DNA of 16,578 bases from an uncultured bacterium (GTDB lineage: Bacteria; Fidelibacterota; Marinisomatia; Marinisomatales; UBA1611). The notes beneath the pieces are model-generated. The model had not been told where the DNA came from, searched no databases, and was given only the letters and a program-made list of their open reading frames with translations. Numbering within the stretch: position 1 is the first letter of the stretch; every line of letters begins with the position of its first letter. The translations under genes and the position numbers were made by a program. The stretch lies in the NCBI GenBank assembly GCA_938092125.1, contig CALKMQ010000054.1, forward strand, positions 1 through 16,578. Reading direction: 5' to 3'. Shown here in pieces: positions 7,723-14,926 of this stretch.

Positions 7723-8935
7723 TTAGAAAGTTAAAAGTCACTTTTTGAGTTCTACCTTTCGTAACAAAAACATCTCTAAAGTCTGGATTTGGGATCCCGG
7801 ACTTATTGAATTTTTTTGCTCCAGGAACATCAATTCTTATTCTGTGCCAACCGGAAGAAACAGGCAACCTTTTTGTTAAAGGTGTCTTCCCTACTCTGCG
7901 ACCATCGAGATATACATTTACGCCGGTAAGATTACAACCTATTTTAAGATATGTCTTTCTATTTGTAAGATTTGGTTCGATTGCATATGCCGCTAGATCT
8001 TCTGAATTATTTTTCTTTATAACCTTAGGCTTTACTTTTTGTTTGATTTTCTTAGGTTTTTTACTAACAAGCTTATTTTCTTTTTCGACTAGCTTCTTTT
8101 TTCTTTCAATTATTTCATTTTTTAAATCATTTAATTTTTTTTCTGAAATATTTTTAGAAACCTCATTCTTATTTAGAACTTCTTCTTGTGTTTTTTTAAT
8201 ATCAGTCTTTTGAAAAGCAGTATTGGATGTTTCTAATCCCGCAGGCAATGGCGGACCATAAGATAGATCTTTTTTTTCTAAGGAACTACCTCCCGACCAA
8301 TGTTTTTCCCATATATCTGTTTTACCTTTACTTTTCTTTTTACTTTTGTTTGCAGTATCAGTTGAACTAGTTATTTCATCTTCCGTACTGTACCAATTAT
8401 TATACCAAACAAAATATTTTTCAGGCCCATACTTTTCACGAGCATCGATGAAAGATTCATAAAAAGGTTTCCGATTTTTATTTTGATCAATCAGTGAAAA
8501 TATTTTATTATTGTTTTTATTTTCAGATTTTTTTATATCTGCAATATTTTCAACATCAAGCTTATGCCAAAGATGAACTAAAAATACTCTGTTTGAAGGT
8601 GAATGAAATATTTCAAAATCAGAAATATAGTTCTCCATTAAAAAACCTATTTGGACAGATTCAGGGTTTTGAATTCCTTCAATCTCTAAAATTGGTGAGC
8701 TTGCTTTAAGACTTTCCAAAACGTTTTCAGCAAAAACAGATTTATTTAAAGTTAAGTAGAACCAATTTTCTTGCCCAACCCAGCCTGCGATATCATCAAC
8801 TTCTGGTATATTACTAACAACTATCCTTATAAGAACGCCGTTTTCTTTTTCATGGTGAGTAACAAGTTGAACCTGATGAGCATTCATATTGCCAAGAAGA
8901 GTTGAAAAGATCAATACAAATATCCAATGCCTCAT
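7700..8935 (-). CDS. PEGA-domain envelope protein with Lys-rich coiled linker (paralogue of the next gene)
   Basis: The 411-residue product starts with a signal peptide (about 1-19, cleavage near MNA/HQ). Residues about 20-125 form a beta-rich, AMIN-like domain with DDIAGW (47-52), NWFYLTL (57-63) and ESVQIGF (92-98). An aromatic patch follows (KYFVWYNNWYS near 173-183), then a long charged, Lys/Glu-rich and probably coiled-coil or extended linker (about 244-310, with KKPKK- and KVKPKV-like stretches recalling TonB/TolA spacers). The PEGA domain is at about 329-370 (VYLDGRRVGKTPL near 341-353, SSGWHRIRI near 360-368). The linker could span the periplasm or bind the negatively charged wall (inference). 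The ATG overlaps the dnaG stop as ATGA, so translation is coupled to the primase. Confidence 0.82.
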   Translation of the reverse strand: MRHWIFVLIFSTLLGNMNAHQVQLVTHHEKENGVLIRIVVSNIPEVDDIAGWVGQENWFYLTLNKSVFAENVLESLKASSPILEIEGIQNPESVQIGFLMENYISDFEIFHSPSNRVFLVHLWHKLDVENIADIKKSENKNNNKIFSLIDQNKNRKPFYESFIDAREKYGPEKYFVWYNNWYSTEDEITSSTDTANKSKKKSKGKTDIWEKHWSGGSSLEKKDLSYGPPLPAGLETSNTAFQKTDIKKTQEEVLNKNEVSKNISEKKLNDLKNEIIERKKKLVEKENKLVSKKPKKIKQKVKPKVIKKNNSEDLAAYAIEPNLTNRKTYLKIGCNLTGVNVYLDGRRVGKTPLTKRLPVSSGWHRIRIDVPGAKKFNKSGIPNPDFRDVFVTKGRTQKVTFNFLNDEEQPG

Positions 8936-10680
8936 TGACGGTACTCTATAAGTTCTTTTTGAAGCTTCATTACTTCTTTTAATTCTTTTGATGTGTCTTC
9001 TCCTGATTTTTCATTGGCTTGAATTACAAATCTAAGATCTTCAATTCTATCTTTAATAGCAATCGACTTAATTGTTTTAATACAATCTGTAATGATTTTT
9101 TCAGAATAATCCTCTTCTTTTCCTTCCATTAAAAGCTGTGATATAAATTCACGTTCTTTTTTTTCTGGAAAATGTTCTACAAGTTTAGAATTTTCGATTG
9201 TTTCATCATCAAGTATTTTACTTATAATCTTGATAAGTAACTCATGAGAAAATAAGTCAAGAACAATGTTTTTTTTCAACACTTTTCTTGCCTTAAAATT
9301 TGAATTAATAAGAATTTTGATTAATTCTAATTCTGCTCTTTGCAATTTAGTTTTGAACTCAAATAAATTATGACCTACATCAACAATTTCTGCTTTATTA
9401 AAGTTTCTTTTCAAGTTAAGTATTTGCAACAAATCTATTTCCTGTATTCTCATTTTTTCTGCGAGGTCTCTAATTATTTCATTTTTAATGATTGAATCAT
9501 TTATAGTTTTAATATTTCCTATAATATCATGTAGATAATCACTTTTTTGAACACCTCTAAGCTTTTTTGCTTTATGAAATTCAAGGTGGAAATCAAGAAA
9601 CTCCATGGGACTTTGAATAACTTTTTTTAAATCATCAGGACCCTTATCCAATAGCCAGTCATCCGGATCTAGTTTATCCGGGGGGCGAACAACATAAGCC
9701 TCTATGCCCGCCTGAATGAGAATAAAGCCTGCACGTAGGACCGCATTCGCGCCAGCTGAATCTCCATCATAAAGTAAGATAACTTTTTTGACATGTTTGG
9801 ATATTAGGTTAGCATGGTTTTTTGTTAACGAAGTTCCCGATACTGAAACTACCGGTTTTATTCCAGCTTGGTATAATTGTAAAAGATCCATATAACCTTC
9901 TACAAGAATGGCATAACCTTTTTTTCTTATATCATCTTTTGTTATATGTAAACCATATAAAGTATTGCTTTTTTGGTAAATAGCTGTTTCAGGAGAATTT
10001 AAATATTTTGCAAGGTCGTTCTTCTTATAATCTCTTCCACCAAAGGCAATTACTTCCCCAGATTGGTGAAATATCGGAAATATTATTCTTGATCTAAATC
10101 TATCAAAGGTCCCCTTATCAGAGCGAATGAACAGACCGGTTTTCATTATATTTTGAAATTTATCTTTGTAATCGAAACTGATTTTGTTGTAGAGGTTATT
10201 CCAACTATCAAAAGCAAATCCGATTCTAAATTTTTTTATTACACTTTCACTAAGGTTTCTATCCATTAAATATTGTAACGGCCCTTTACCAGCATCGGAA
10301 AATAAATTCTGTTGAAATAAAATAGTAGAATCCTCATGAATTTTTTTTAAAAATGAATATTCATTCGAAGATGAATTACTATTTGCAATCTCTAAAACTA
10401 CATTGTACTTATTCGCTAAAAATTTAATAGCCTCGAAAAATGTTAATTTTTGAAATTCCATAATAAAAGTAAATACATTTCCACCATTTCCACAGCCAAA
10501 GCAATGATATATTTGCTTCGATGGAGAAACGCTAAATGATGGAGTATTTTCATCATGAAACGGACACACACCAAAATAGTTTATCCCTCTTCTTTTAAGC
10601 TCAATCTCTGTAGAGATAACATCAACTATATCTGCTAAATCTCGAATCTTATCAATCGTATTTTGCGGAATTTTTGGCAT
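8932..10680 (-). CDS. dnaG: DNA primase DnaG
   Basis: The primase lays down RNA primers for replication, working with the replicative helicase. The protein has 582 residues, the normal size. The CHC2 zinc-binding domain is complete: Cys39, His42, Cys60 and Cys63, in VCPFHDENTPSFSV and YHCFGCGNGGNVF. The catalytic core has RFRSRIIFPI (194-203) and the Toprim residues Glu261 (LVEGYMD), Asp305 and Asp307 (LLYDGDSAG), then DPDDWL near 338-343. The C-terminal part (about 380-582) is helical and poorly conserved, as expected for the helicase-interaction domain. The ATG overlaps the cvpA stop by one base, and its own stop overlaps the next start as ATGA, so it is translationally coupled on both sides. 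This is the housekeeping anchor of the operon. Confidence 0.97.
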   Translation of the reverse strand: MPKIPQNTIDKIRDLADIVDVISTEIELKRRGINYFGVCPFHDENTPSFSVSPSKQIYHCFGCGNGGNVFTFIMEFQKLTFFEAIKFLANKYNVVLEIANSNSSSNEYSFLKKIHEDSTILFQQNLFSDAGKGPLQYLMDRNLSESVIKKFRIGFAFDSWNNLYNKISFDYKDKFQNIMKTGLFIRSDKGTFDRFRSRIIFPIFHQSGEVIAFGGRDYKKNDLAKYLNSPETAIYQKSNTLYGLHITKDDIRKKGYAILVEGYMDLLQLYQAGIKPVVSVSGTSLTKNHANLISKHVKKVILLYDGDSAGANAVLRAGFILIQAGIEAYVVRPPDKLDPDDWLLDKGPDDLKKVIQSPMEFLDFHLEFHKAKKLRGVQKSDYLHDIIGNIKTINDSIIKNEIIRDLAEKMRIQEIDLLQILNLKRNFNKAEIVDVGHNLFEFKTKLQRAELELIKILINSNFKARKVLKKNIVLDLFSHELLIKIISKILDDETIENSKLVEHFPEKKEREFISQLLMEGKEEDYSEKIITDCIKTIKSIAIKDRIEDLRFVIQANEKSGEDTSKELKEVMKLQKELIEYRQ

Positions 10681-11207
10681 CAGGGCTGGACTAACTTTCT
10701 TAAAAAGCTTTCACTGTAATAGACAGGGTCTTCCCAACCAAAAAAACTTATAATACTAATTCTAAAATGATTGGTAGTTTGAACTACTTTTGAATTTTGT
10801 TCAATTATGATTGTCCATTTGTCTAAAGGTAAAATACTAATTATCCAAAAAAACACACAAATAATACAATATCCTTTTATACTAGCGAAGAAGAAGCCCA
10901 ATATATTGTTCATCCAGATATTAGATTTAGATAAAAGAGCAATCTTAAACAACCTTGTTAATATTCTTCCAAATATTAATACCGCCGAAAATAATAGACA
11001 AAAAGCAATCAAAGTAGATGACCATGGTTCAATGCTCATGTTTTTTAAAATCAAATTAGAGAAATACACCGTTTTACTTGTGGCAATTAAAATTGATAAA
11101 ACTAATGTGACTAGTCTTCCAAACTCATCTACTAGCCCTCTATTGTATCCTATAAAACCGTTAAAAAGGATGTAAGAGATCGCAAGGCCATCTAAAAACC
11201 ATCCCAT
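10680..11207 (-). CDS. cvpA: CvpA-family membrane protein
   Basis: The 175-residue inner-membrane protein has four predicted helices (about 4-20, 29-47, 64-84 and 101-126). The family signature GFIGYNRGLVDEFG (17-30) follows the first helix, with Asp6 near the N-terminus. CvpA was first described in E. coli as needed for colicin V production; in several enteric bacteria it has since been linked to envelope stress and bile resistance, and its biochemical role is unclear. The soluble tail (about 127-175) has no known motif. The ATG directly follows the yqeY stop with no gap, and its stop shares one base with the dnaG start. The placement between yqeY and dnaG suggests tight co-expression with the replication primase. 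Confidence 0.88.
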   Translation of the reverse strand: MGWFLDGLAISYILFNGFIGYNRGLVDEFGRLVTLVLSILIATSKTVYFSNLILKNMSIEPWSSTLIAFCLLFSAVLIFGRILTRLFKIALLSKSNIWMNNILGFFFASIKGYCIICVFFWIISILPLDKWTIIIEQNSKVVQTTNHFRISIISFFGWEDPVYYSESFLRKLVQP

Positions 11208-11651
11208 TTATTGCAATAATTGCTTGGCAATTCTTTTCGCTATCCCACCATCTACTTTTCCGCCGCTTTGCTGCATAACTAATGACATTACTTTACCAAT
11301 ATCAGATATAGATTTTGCTGAAATTTGAATGATAACAGTTTTAATTAGCTCTAAAGTCTCTTGTTCAGAAAGCTGTTTTGGAAGATACTCTTGAATAATT
11401 TTTAATTCAGATTTTTCTGTTTCAGCCAATTCTTTCCTACCTGCTTCATAATATAATTCCATAGACTCTTTAAGCTGTTTTGCCATTTTTTTTACAATGG
11501 TATAAAATATTTCTTCACTTAAAGTGTCCTTATCTTCAATTTGTTTTTTTTTAAGCGAAGCAAGAAGAGAACGAAGTATGTTGGCTTTTACTTTTTCACT
11601 GGCTTTCATGGCTAGGTACATATCTTGTTTTATTTTTTCAGTATAATCCAT
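11208..11651 (-). CDS. yqeY: YqeY / GatB-tail domain protein
   Basis: The 147-residue protein matches the YqeY family along its whole length, which is close to the usual 147-150. It is mostly helical: an N-terminal half with KANILRSLLASLKKK near 23-37, a middle with EYLPKQLSEQE near 88-98, and the C-terminal helix pair ending in GKVDGGIAKRIAKQLL near 131-146. The C-terminal half resembles the tail of GatB, the subunit of tRNA-dependent amidotransferase that recognises tRNA. YqeY itself has no firmly established function. In many bacteria it sits between rpsU and dnaG; here rpsU is missing and a methyltransferase-fold gene takes its place 6 nt upstream. Confidence 0.93.
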   Translation of the reverse strand: MDYTEKIKQDMYLAMKASEKVKANILRSLLASLKKKQIEDKDTLSEEIFYTIVKKMAKQLKESMELYYEAGRKELAETEKSELKIIQEYLPKQLSEQETLELIKTVIIQISAKSISDIGKVMSLVMQQSGGKVDGGIAKRIAKQLLQ

Positions 11652-11657
11652 GCCTAC

Positions 11658-12497
11658 TTAGTTCTCATTTTGGTCTATTCTTTTCATTGACATCAGTGAT
11701 AAATCTTTATTCGCCTCAAAGCCAATAAAACGACGGCCTGCTTTTTTACACGATACTCCTATATCTCCATTTTTCATAAAAGGATCTAAAACCCAATTTA
11801 ATTTGAAGCTACTTGCATCTAAGATTTTTGAGTATAATTTATTTGAATATCTTGCATTTTTATTTGTCGCTGCTGGTATGTCAAACCAAAAATTAGTTTG
11901 CGCTTTTCTTTCTCTATCATTTAAAAGCAGTCTCCTCTCTGATTTTAAACTAGTAGCATTATTATTAAATAAAAAATCTTCATTTTTAGTAGCAAACCAA
12001 ATATCACCTGATTGATTTTTCCATGTCAGGTTTTGATTATCATTCTTTGCTAATCTATTGTACCACGTTATTCTATTTTGAATAATAAACTTATCATTTA
12101 GTAAGCCACTATACATATTTGAGCGAGTCCAATCGCATAATAAATAAATTCCACCAGTATTTTTTAAAACTCGACTTGCCTCTAGCAGCCATTCATGGTT
12201 CCAGTCATAATATTCTTGGAGAGTAAGTTGTTGTCCTCTATCATCTAGATTTATCCATGGCTCTTTTGGTGGCTCTGTTATTATCAAATCAATAGATTGT
12301 TCAGGGATTTTTTTTAGACCTTTTAAACCTTCAGTCCAAAAAACCCCTTCCTTCATACTTTCTGCATTCATAATTATATCATCAACAGTTTGAAGCGCTG
12401 GTAAATATTTATTTAAATCATTTATAGTTAATCCAAATGTCGATTCAACTGGATCATTTATTAATGGAGAAAAGGATGTAGATTGCAAGTTTTCCAT
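11658..12497 (-). CDS. DNA N4/N6 amino-methyltransferase-fold protein with altered catalytic motifs
   Basis: The 279-residue protein has the beta-class layout, catalytic half first and SAM-binding half last. The motif IV region reads IDLIITEPPKEPW (69-81) where active enzymes have (D/N/S)PP(Y/F/W); both the acidic or amide residue and the aromatic that stacks on the flipped base are changed. Motif I reads VLDPFMKNGDIGV (236-248) instead of the usual DPF-x-G-x-G-TTG pattern, so the SAM-loop glycine is lost, although RRFIGFE (255-261) is normal. The helices and strands between are well kept (RVLKNTGGIYLL near 109-120, GDIWFATK near 164-171). The fold is therefore clear but ordinary DNA methylation is doubtful. 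No restriction gene is nearby. It is the first gene after the operon promoter, with a 6-nt gap to yqeY. It may be a DNA-binding or regulatory derivative (inference). Confidence 0.8.
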   Translation of the reverse strand: MENLQSTSFSPLINDPVESTFGLTINDLNKYLPALQTVDDIIMNAESMKEGVFWTEGLKGLKKIPEQSIDLIITEPPKEPWINLDDRGQQLTLQEYYDWNHEWLLEASRVLKNTGGIYLLCDWTRSNMYSGLLNDKFIIQNRITWYNRLAKNDNQNLTWKNQSGDIWFATKNEDFLFNNNATSLKSERRLLLNDRERKAQTNFWFDIPAATNKNARYSNKLYSKILDASSFKLNWVLDPFMKNGDIGVSCKKAGRRFIGFEANKDLSLMSMKRIDQNEN

Positions 12498-12533
12498 GAT
12501 AAAATTTACTCAATTATTTTTTTATAGGGAATC

Positions 12534-12562
12534 AAGATAGTGCAGTTATAAAAATAAGTCAA
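12534..12562 (-). promoter_or_regulatory. Sigma70-like promoter for the methyltransferase-yqeY-cvpA-dnaG operon
   Basis: On the minus strand TTGACT (12562-12557, five of six to consensus) and TATCTT (12539-12534, four of six) are 17 nt apart. Transcription would start near 12527 and give a leader of about 30 nt before the ATG at 12497. No other comparable pair lies in the run down to 4857 that I could see, and the genes overlap or nearly touch, which fits one long transcript. I found no matching promoter for the divergent endonuclease gene in the same gap. Confidence 0.55.
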
Positions 12563-12615
12563 ATATTTTCATGCGATGCTTTTTTGTTAATTATTATAAA
12601 TTTAAATTATTTAGA

Positions 12616-13536
12616 ATGTATAAGATTATTACAGTCTTCTCGATTGCCACGAGTATTTTGATATCTCAATCTTTAATTGGGCCAGGTACTACAAAAACAA
12701 GTCTTTTTAATTTCTTAATAGCAAATTATAAAACATCTTCAACTCTTGGATATAATCAAGCCAGAGATAAAATGTATTCAGTTATTGATTTAGAAGACAA
12801 TAATACTTTGAAAGGTATTTATACTAATTATACGATAACAATAAATCCATCTCAAGATCCAAGACCGCAAACTAATGCGCTTAATATGAACTGTGAACAT
12901 TCTTGGCCACAAAGTATGGGAGCAGGGTCTGAACCACAAAAAAGTGATTTGCATCATCTTTACCCTTGCAGGGGAAACGTCAACTCATCTCGTGGGAACA
13001 AACCTTTTGCAGATATTAATGATAACGAGACAGATAAATGGTGGAGATCAGATTATTATGAGACGAGTATACCCAGCCAGTACATCAATGAATTTTCTGA
13101 AGTAGACAACGATAATGGAAAATTTGAACCTAGAGAAGATGTAAAAGGTAATATAGCCAGAAGTATATTTTATTTCTATACCATCTATAATGATGTAGCT
13201 AACCAAAGCTTTTTCGATATTCAAAAAGAAACGTTATATACTTGGCATAAAGAGGACCCTGCTAATGAAAAAGAATTAGAACGAACATACGCTATTGCAA
13301 ATTATCAAAATAACATCCCGAATCCGTTCATTATAGATTCAACTTTAATTAAGAGAATTTGGTTTTTAAATTGTTATGAAGATGCCAATTCGCAATTAAT
13401 AATAGAGAACATCATCAACAATAATTTTTTTAATTCTAATATTGATGTCAATTCTGATACAGAGGTTGATCTCTTTGACCTTATTTACATAATTAATCGA
13501 GAAAGTAGTGGAGACGCTTATTTTATTTGTAATTAA
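12616..13536 (+). CDS. Secreted endonuclease I with dockerin-like C-terminus
   Basis: From the ATG at 12616 the 306-residue product begins with a clear signal peptide (MYKIITVFSIATSILISQ). An in-frame ATG at 12571 would add 15 residues ahead of it and is less likely. The catalytic part matches the endonuclease I family (EndA/NucM, His-metal finger): NCEHSWPQS (92-100), SDLHHLYP (110-117), NVNSSRGNKPFADI (121-134), and the later FEPREDVKGNIARSIFYFY (170-188). Family members are non-specific, Mg-dependent nucleases of the periplasm or exterior. The C-terminus holds one Ca-binding-like loop, DVNSDTEVDLFDL (277-289), like half a dockerin repeat, which is common at the ends of exported FCB proteins. 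It probably digests extracellular DNA or RNA for phosphate and nucleosides (inference). arsC follows after 10 nt. Confidence 0.92.
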   Translation: MYKIITVFSIATSILISQSLIGPGTTKTSLFNFLIANYKTSSTLGYNQARDKMYSVIDLEDNNTLKGIYTNYTITINPSQDPRPQTNALNMNCEHSWPQSMGAGSEPQKSDLHHLYPCRGNVNSSRGNKPFADINDNETDKWWRSDYYETSIPSQYINEFSEVDNDNGKFEPREDVKGNIARSIFYFYTIYNDVANQSFFDIQKETLYTWHKEDPANEKELERTYAIANYQNNIPNPFIIDSTLIKRIWFLNCYEDANSQLIIENIINNNFFNSNIDVNSDTEVDLFDLIYIINRESSGDAYFICN

Positions 13537-13546
13537 TCATTTGTAG

Positions 13547-13972
13547 ATGAAGAAAAAGATTATTTTTATTTGTACTGGGAATAGTTGCCGATCTCAAATG
13601 GCTGAAGGCTTAATGAGAGATGCCGTTGGTGAAAATTTTGATGTTTTGAGTGCTGGTAGTAACCCCTCCAAAGTACACCCAGCTGCAATCAAAGTAATGA
13701 AAGAATGGGGCATAGATATACATAATCAAAAGTCTGAAAGTGTCAATAACTATCTAGAGCAGAATATTGAGATTATTATAACTGTATGCGAAAAGGCGAA
13801 CCAAGTTTGCCCTAACTTTCCTAATGGAAGAACCAGAATTCACTGGAATATAAAAGACCCTTTCCATAGCTGGGATTCTGAAGAACGAGATTTAGCTCCT
13901 TATAGGATAACTAGAAATGAAATAAGGAAGAAAATTAATAACTTGCTCATAGTTGAAAAATTAAACAATTAA
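13547..13972 (+). CDS. arsC: Thioredoxin-coupled arsenate reductase (LMW-phosphatase fold)
   Basis: The 141-residue cytoplasmic protein has the low-molecular-weight tyrosine phosphatase fold. The P-loop is CTGNSCRS with nucleophile Cys9 and Arg15. The pair Cys81 and Cys88 in TVCEKANQVCP has the seven-residue spacing of Cys82/Cys89 in the Staphylococcus pI258 enzyme, and with Cys9 supports the three-cysteine, thioredoxin-linked mechanism rather than plain phosphatase activity. Asp104 in KDPF is the expected acid. Length and motifs are complete. It reduces arsenate, which enters through phosphate transporters, to arsenite. No arsenite pump or ArsR regulator is in the window, so detoxification would need genes elsewhere. 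The next start is 4 nt after its stop. Confidence 0.93.
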   Translation: MKKKIIFICTGNSCRSQMAEGLMRDAVGENFDVLSAGSNPSKVHPAAIKVMKEWGIDIHNQKSESVNNYLEQNIEIIITVCEKANQVCPNFPNGRTRIHWNIKDPFHSWDSEERDLAPYRITRNEIRKKINNLLIVEKLNN

Positions 13973-13976
13973 TAAA

Positions 13977-14855
13977 ATGAAAGTAGCAATTAGCAGTTTA
14001 CCGCAAAGTCCTTGGTGGGGTGAGGGCATTATTAGTTACGAAGATAATCCATTCATGAAAAATGGGGTAATCCCAAATCAAGCCTTACTTACCAAAGAAA
14101 GGAACAACTTAATTAACACTCTTAAAAAGAATAAAATTGAAGTGATAGAATTCCCATTTCCTGAAAAATTAGAAAAAACAACATATGGTTATGATTATGT
14201 TTTTATAAGAGATGGTTTTATAAGCGACTTAAATGGAAAGGCACTAATTTTAAATTTTTCTCAAAAAAATAGACAGCCGGAAACAAAACTAATTGCAGAT
14301 CATCTTGAAAAATTAAACTATGAATTAAAAGAATTACCCGCAAAAAATAATATTTTTGCAGAAGGTGGAGAATTTTATTTTTGTCCTAGAGATAAAATTT
14401 TATTTAGTGGAATTAATAGAAATACAATTAAGGGAGCAGAAGAAGTTGCTTCTTTCTTAAATGTTAATCAATTGATTATAATTGAAACCTCCTCATTTCA
14501 TTTAGATACCGTTTTTACTACTGTTTTTGATAAATATGGAAATTTAAAAGCCGTTGTCTTTTGCGATGAGCTCATATCAAAAAAATCTACTAAAAACTTA
14601 AAAAAATTAACAGAAAAGTTCGATGTTGAATTAATATCTATAGGTCAAGAAGATTCTATTGGCTCTAAAAATAAATTAGGTTCATTAGCAGTAAATAGTT
14701 TTTCATCTCCAGGATTACTTATAAGTTCAGCCAAATATTCAAATAGTTTTGCAATTAAAAAATTAAGCGAATTACAAATTAATCTAGAAGAATGTCCTGT
14801 TTCGCAGTACCAATTAAGTGGCGGATCTGTACATTGTATAACAAACGAACTTTAA
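13977..14855 (+). CDS. DDAH/amidinotransferase-fold hydrolase
   Basis: The 292-residue protein belongs to the guanidino-group modifying superfamily (dimethylarginine dimethylaminohydrolase, arginine deiminase, amidinotransferase). The order of motifs matches DDAH: substrate-binding YVFIRDGFI (74-82) with Asp79, FAEGGEFYF (127-135) with Glu129, SFHLDTVFT (173-181) with His175, and a C-terminal SGGSVHCITN (281-290) with nucleophile Cys287 close to the end. The length suits DDAH-like enzymes. Such enzymes cut or transfer the amidino group of arginine-like substrates through a Cys-amidino intermediate; DDAH releases citrulline and an alkylamine. The natural substrate here cannot be read from the sequence. 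It follows arsC by 4 nt and ends at a weak hairpin, so it is probably the last gene of a small run. Confidence 0.86.
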   Translation: MKVAISSLPQSPWWGEGIISYEDNPFMKNGVIPNQALLTKERNNLINTLKKNKIEVIEFPFPEKLEKTTYGYDYVFIRDGFISDLNGKALILNFSQKNRQPETKLIADHLEKLNYELKELPAKNNIFAEGGEFYFCPRDKILFSGINRNTIKGAEEVASFLNVNQLIIIETSSFHLDTVFTTVFDKYGNLKAVVFCDELISKKSTKNLKKLTEKFDVELISIGQEDSIGSKNKLGSLAVNSFSSPGLLISSAKYSNSFAIKKLSELQINLEECPVSQYQLSGGSVHCITNEL

Positions 14856-14871
14856 AAAAATAAAGTTTTTT
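14848..14871 (+). terminator. Weak AT-rich hairpin with T-tract after the DDAH-like gene
   Basis: AACTTTA (14848-14854) pairs with TAAAGTT (14861-14867) across an A6 loop, and a run of six T (14866-14871) follows. The stop codon of the upstream gene (14853-14855) lies within the stem and loop. The stem has 7 bp but only one G-C pair, so it is a weak terminator at best. It separates the endonuclease-arsC-DDAH run from the lipoprotein gene, which starts 55 nt later with its own strong ribosome site. Confidence 0.4.
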
Positions 14872-14926
14872 GAAACAAAGATATATAGATTCACGTTTTA
14901 AAATAAATAGAAGGAGCTAAAATATC

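Noticed and set aside
7806..8213. A 135-codon plus-strand ORF antisense to the Lys-rich linker of the first PEGA protein
   Set aside because: Its Phe/Ser/Leu-rich composition is the mirror of Lys/Glu codons on the other strand, it has no ribosome site, and the minus-strand gene has clear domains.
11658..12497. Restriction-modification system
   Set aside because: No restriction endonuclease or specificity gene is adjacent; the neighbour is housekeeping yqeY, and the catalytic motifs are altered.
12571..12615. Upstream ATG giving the endonuclease 15 extra residues
   Set aside because: The signal peptide begins at the ATG at 12616; the extra residues would precede it with no ribosome site in support.
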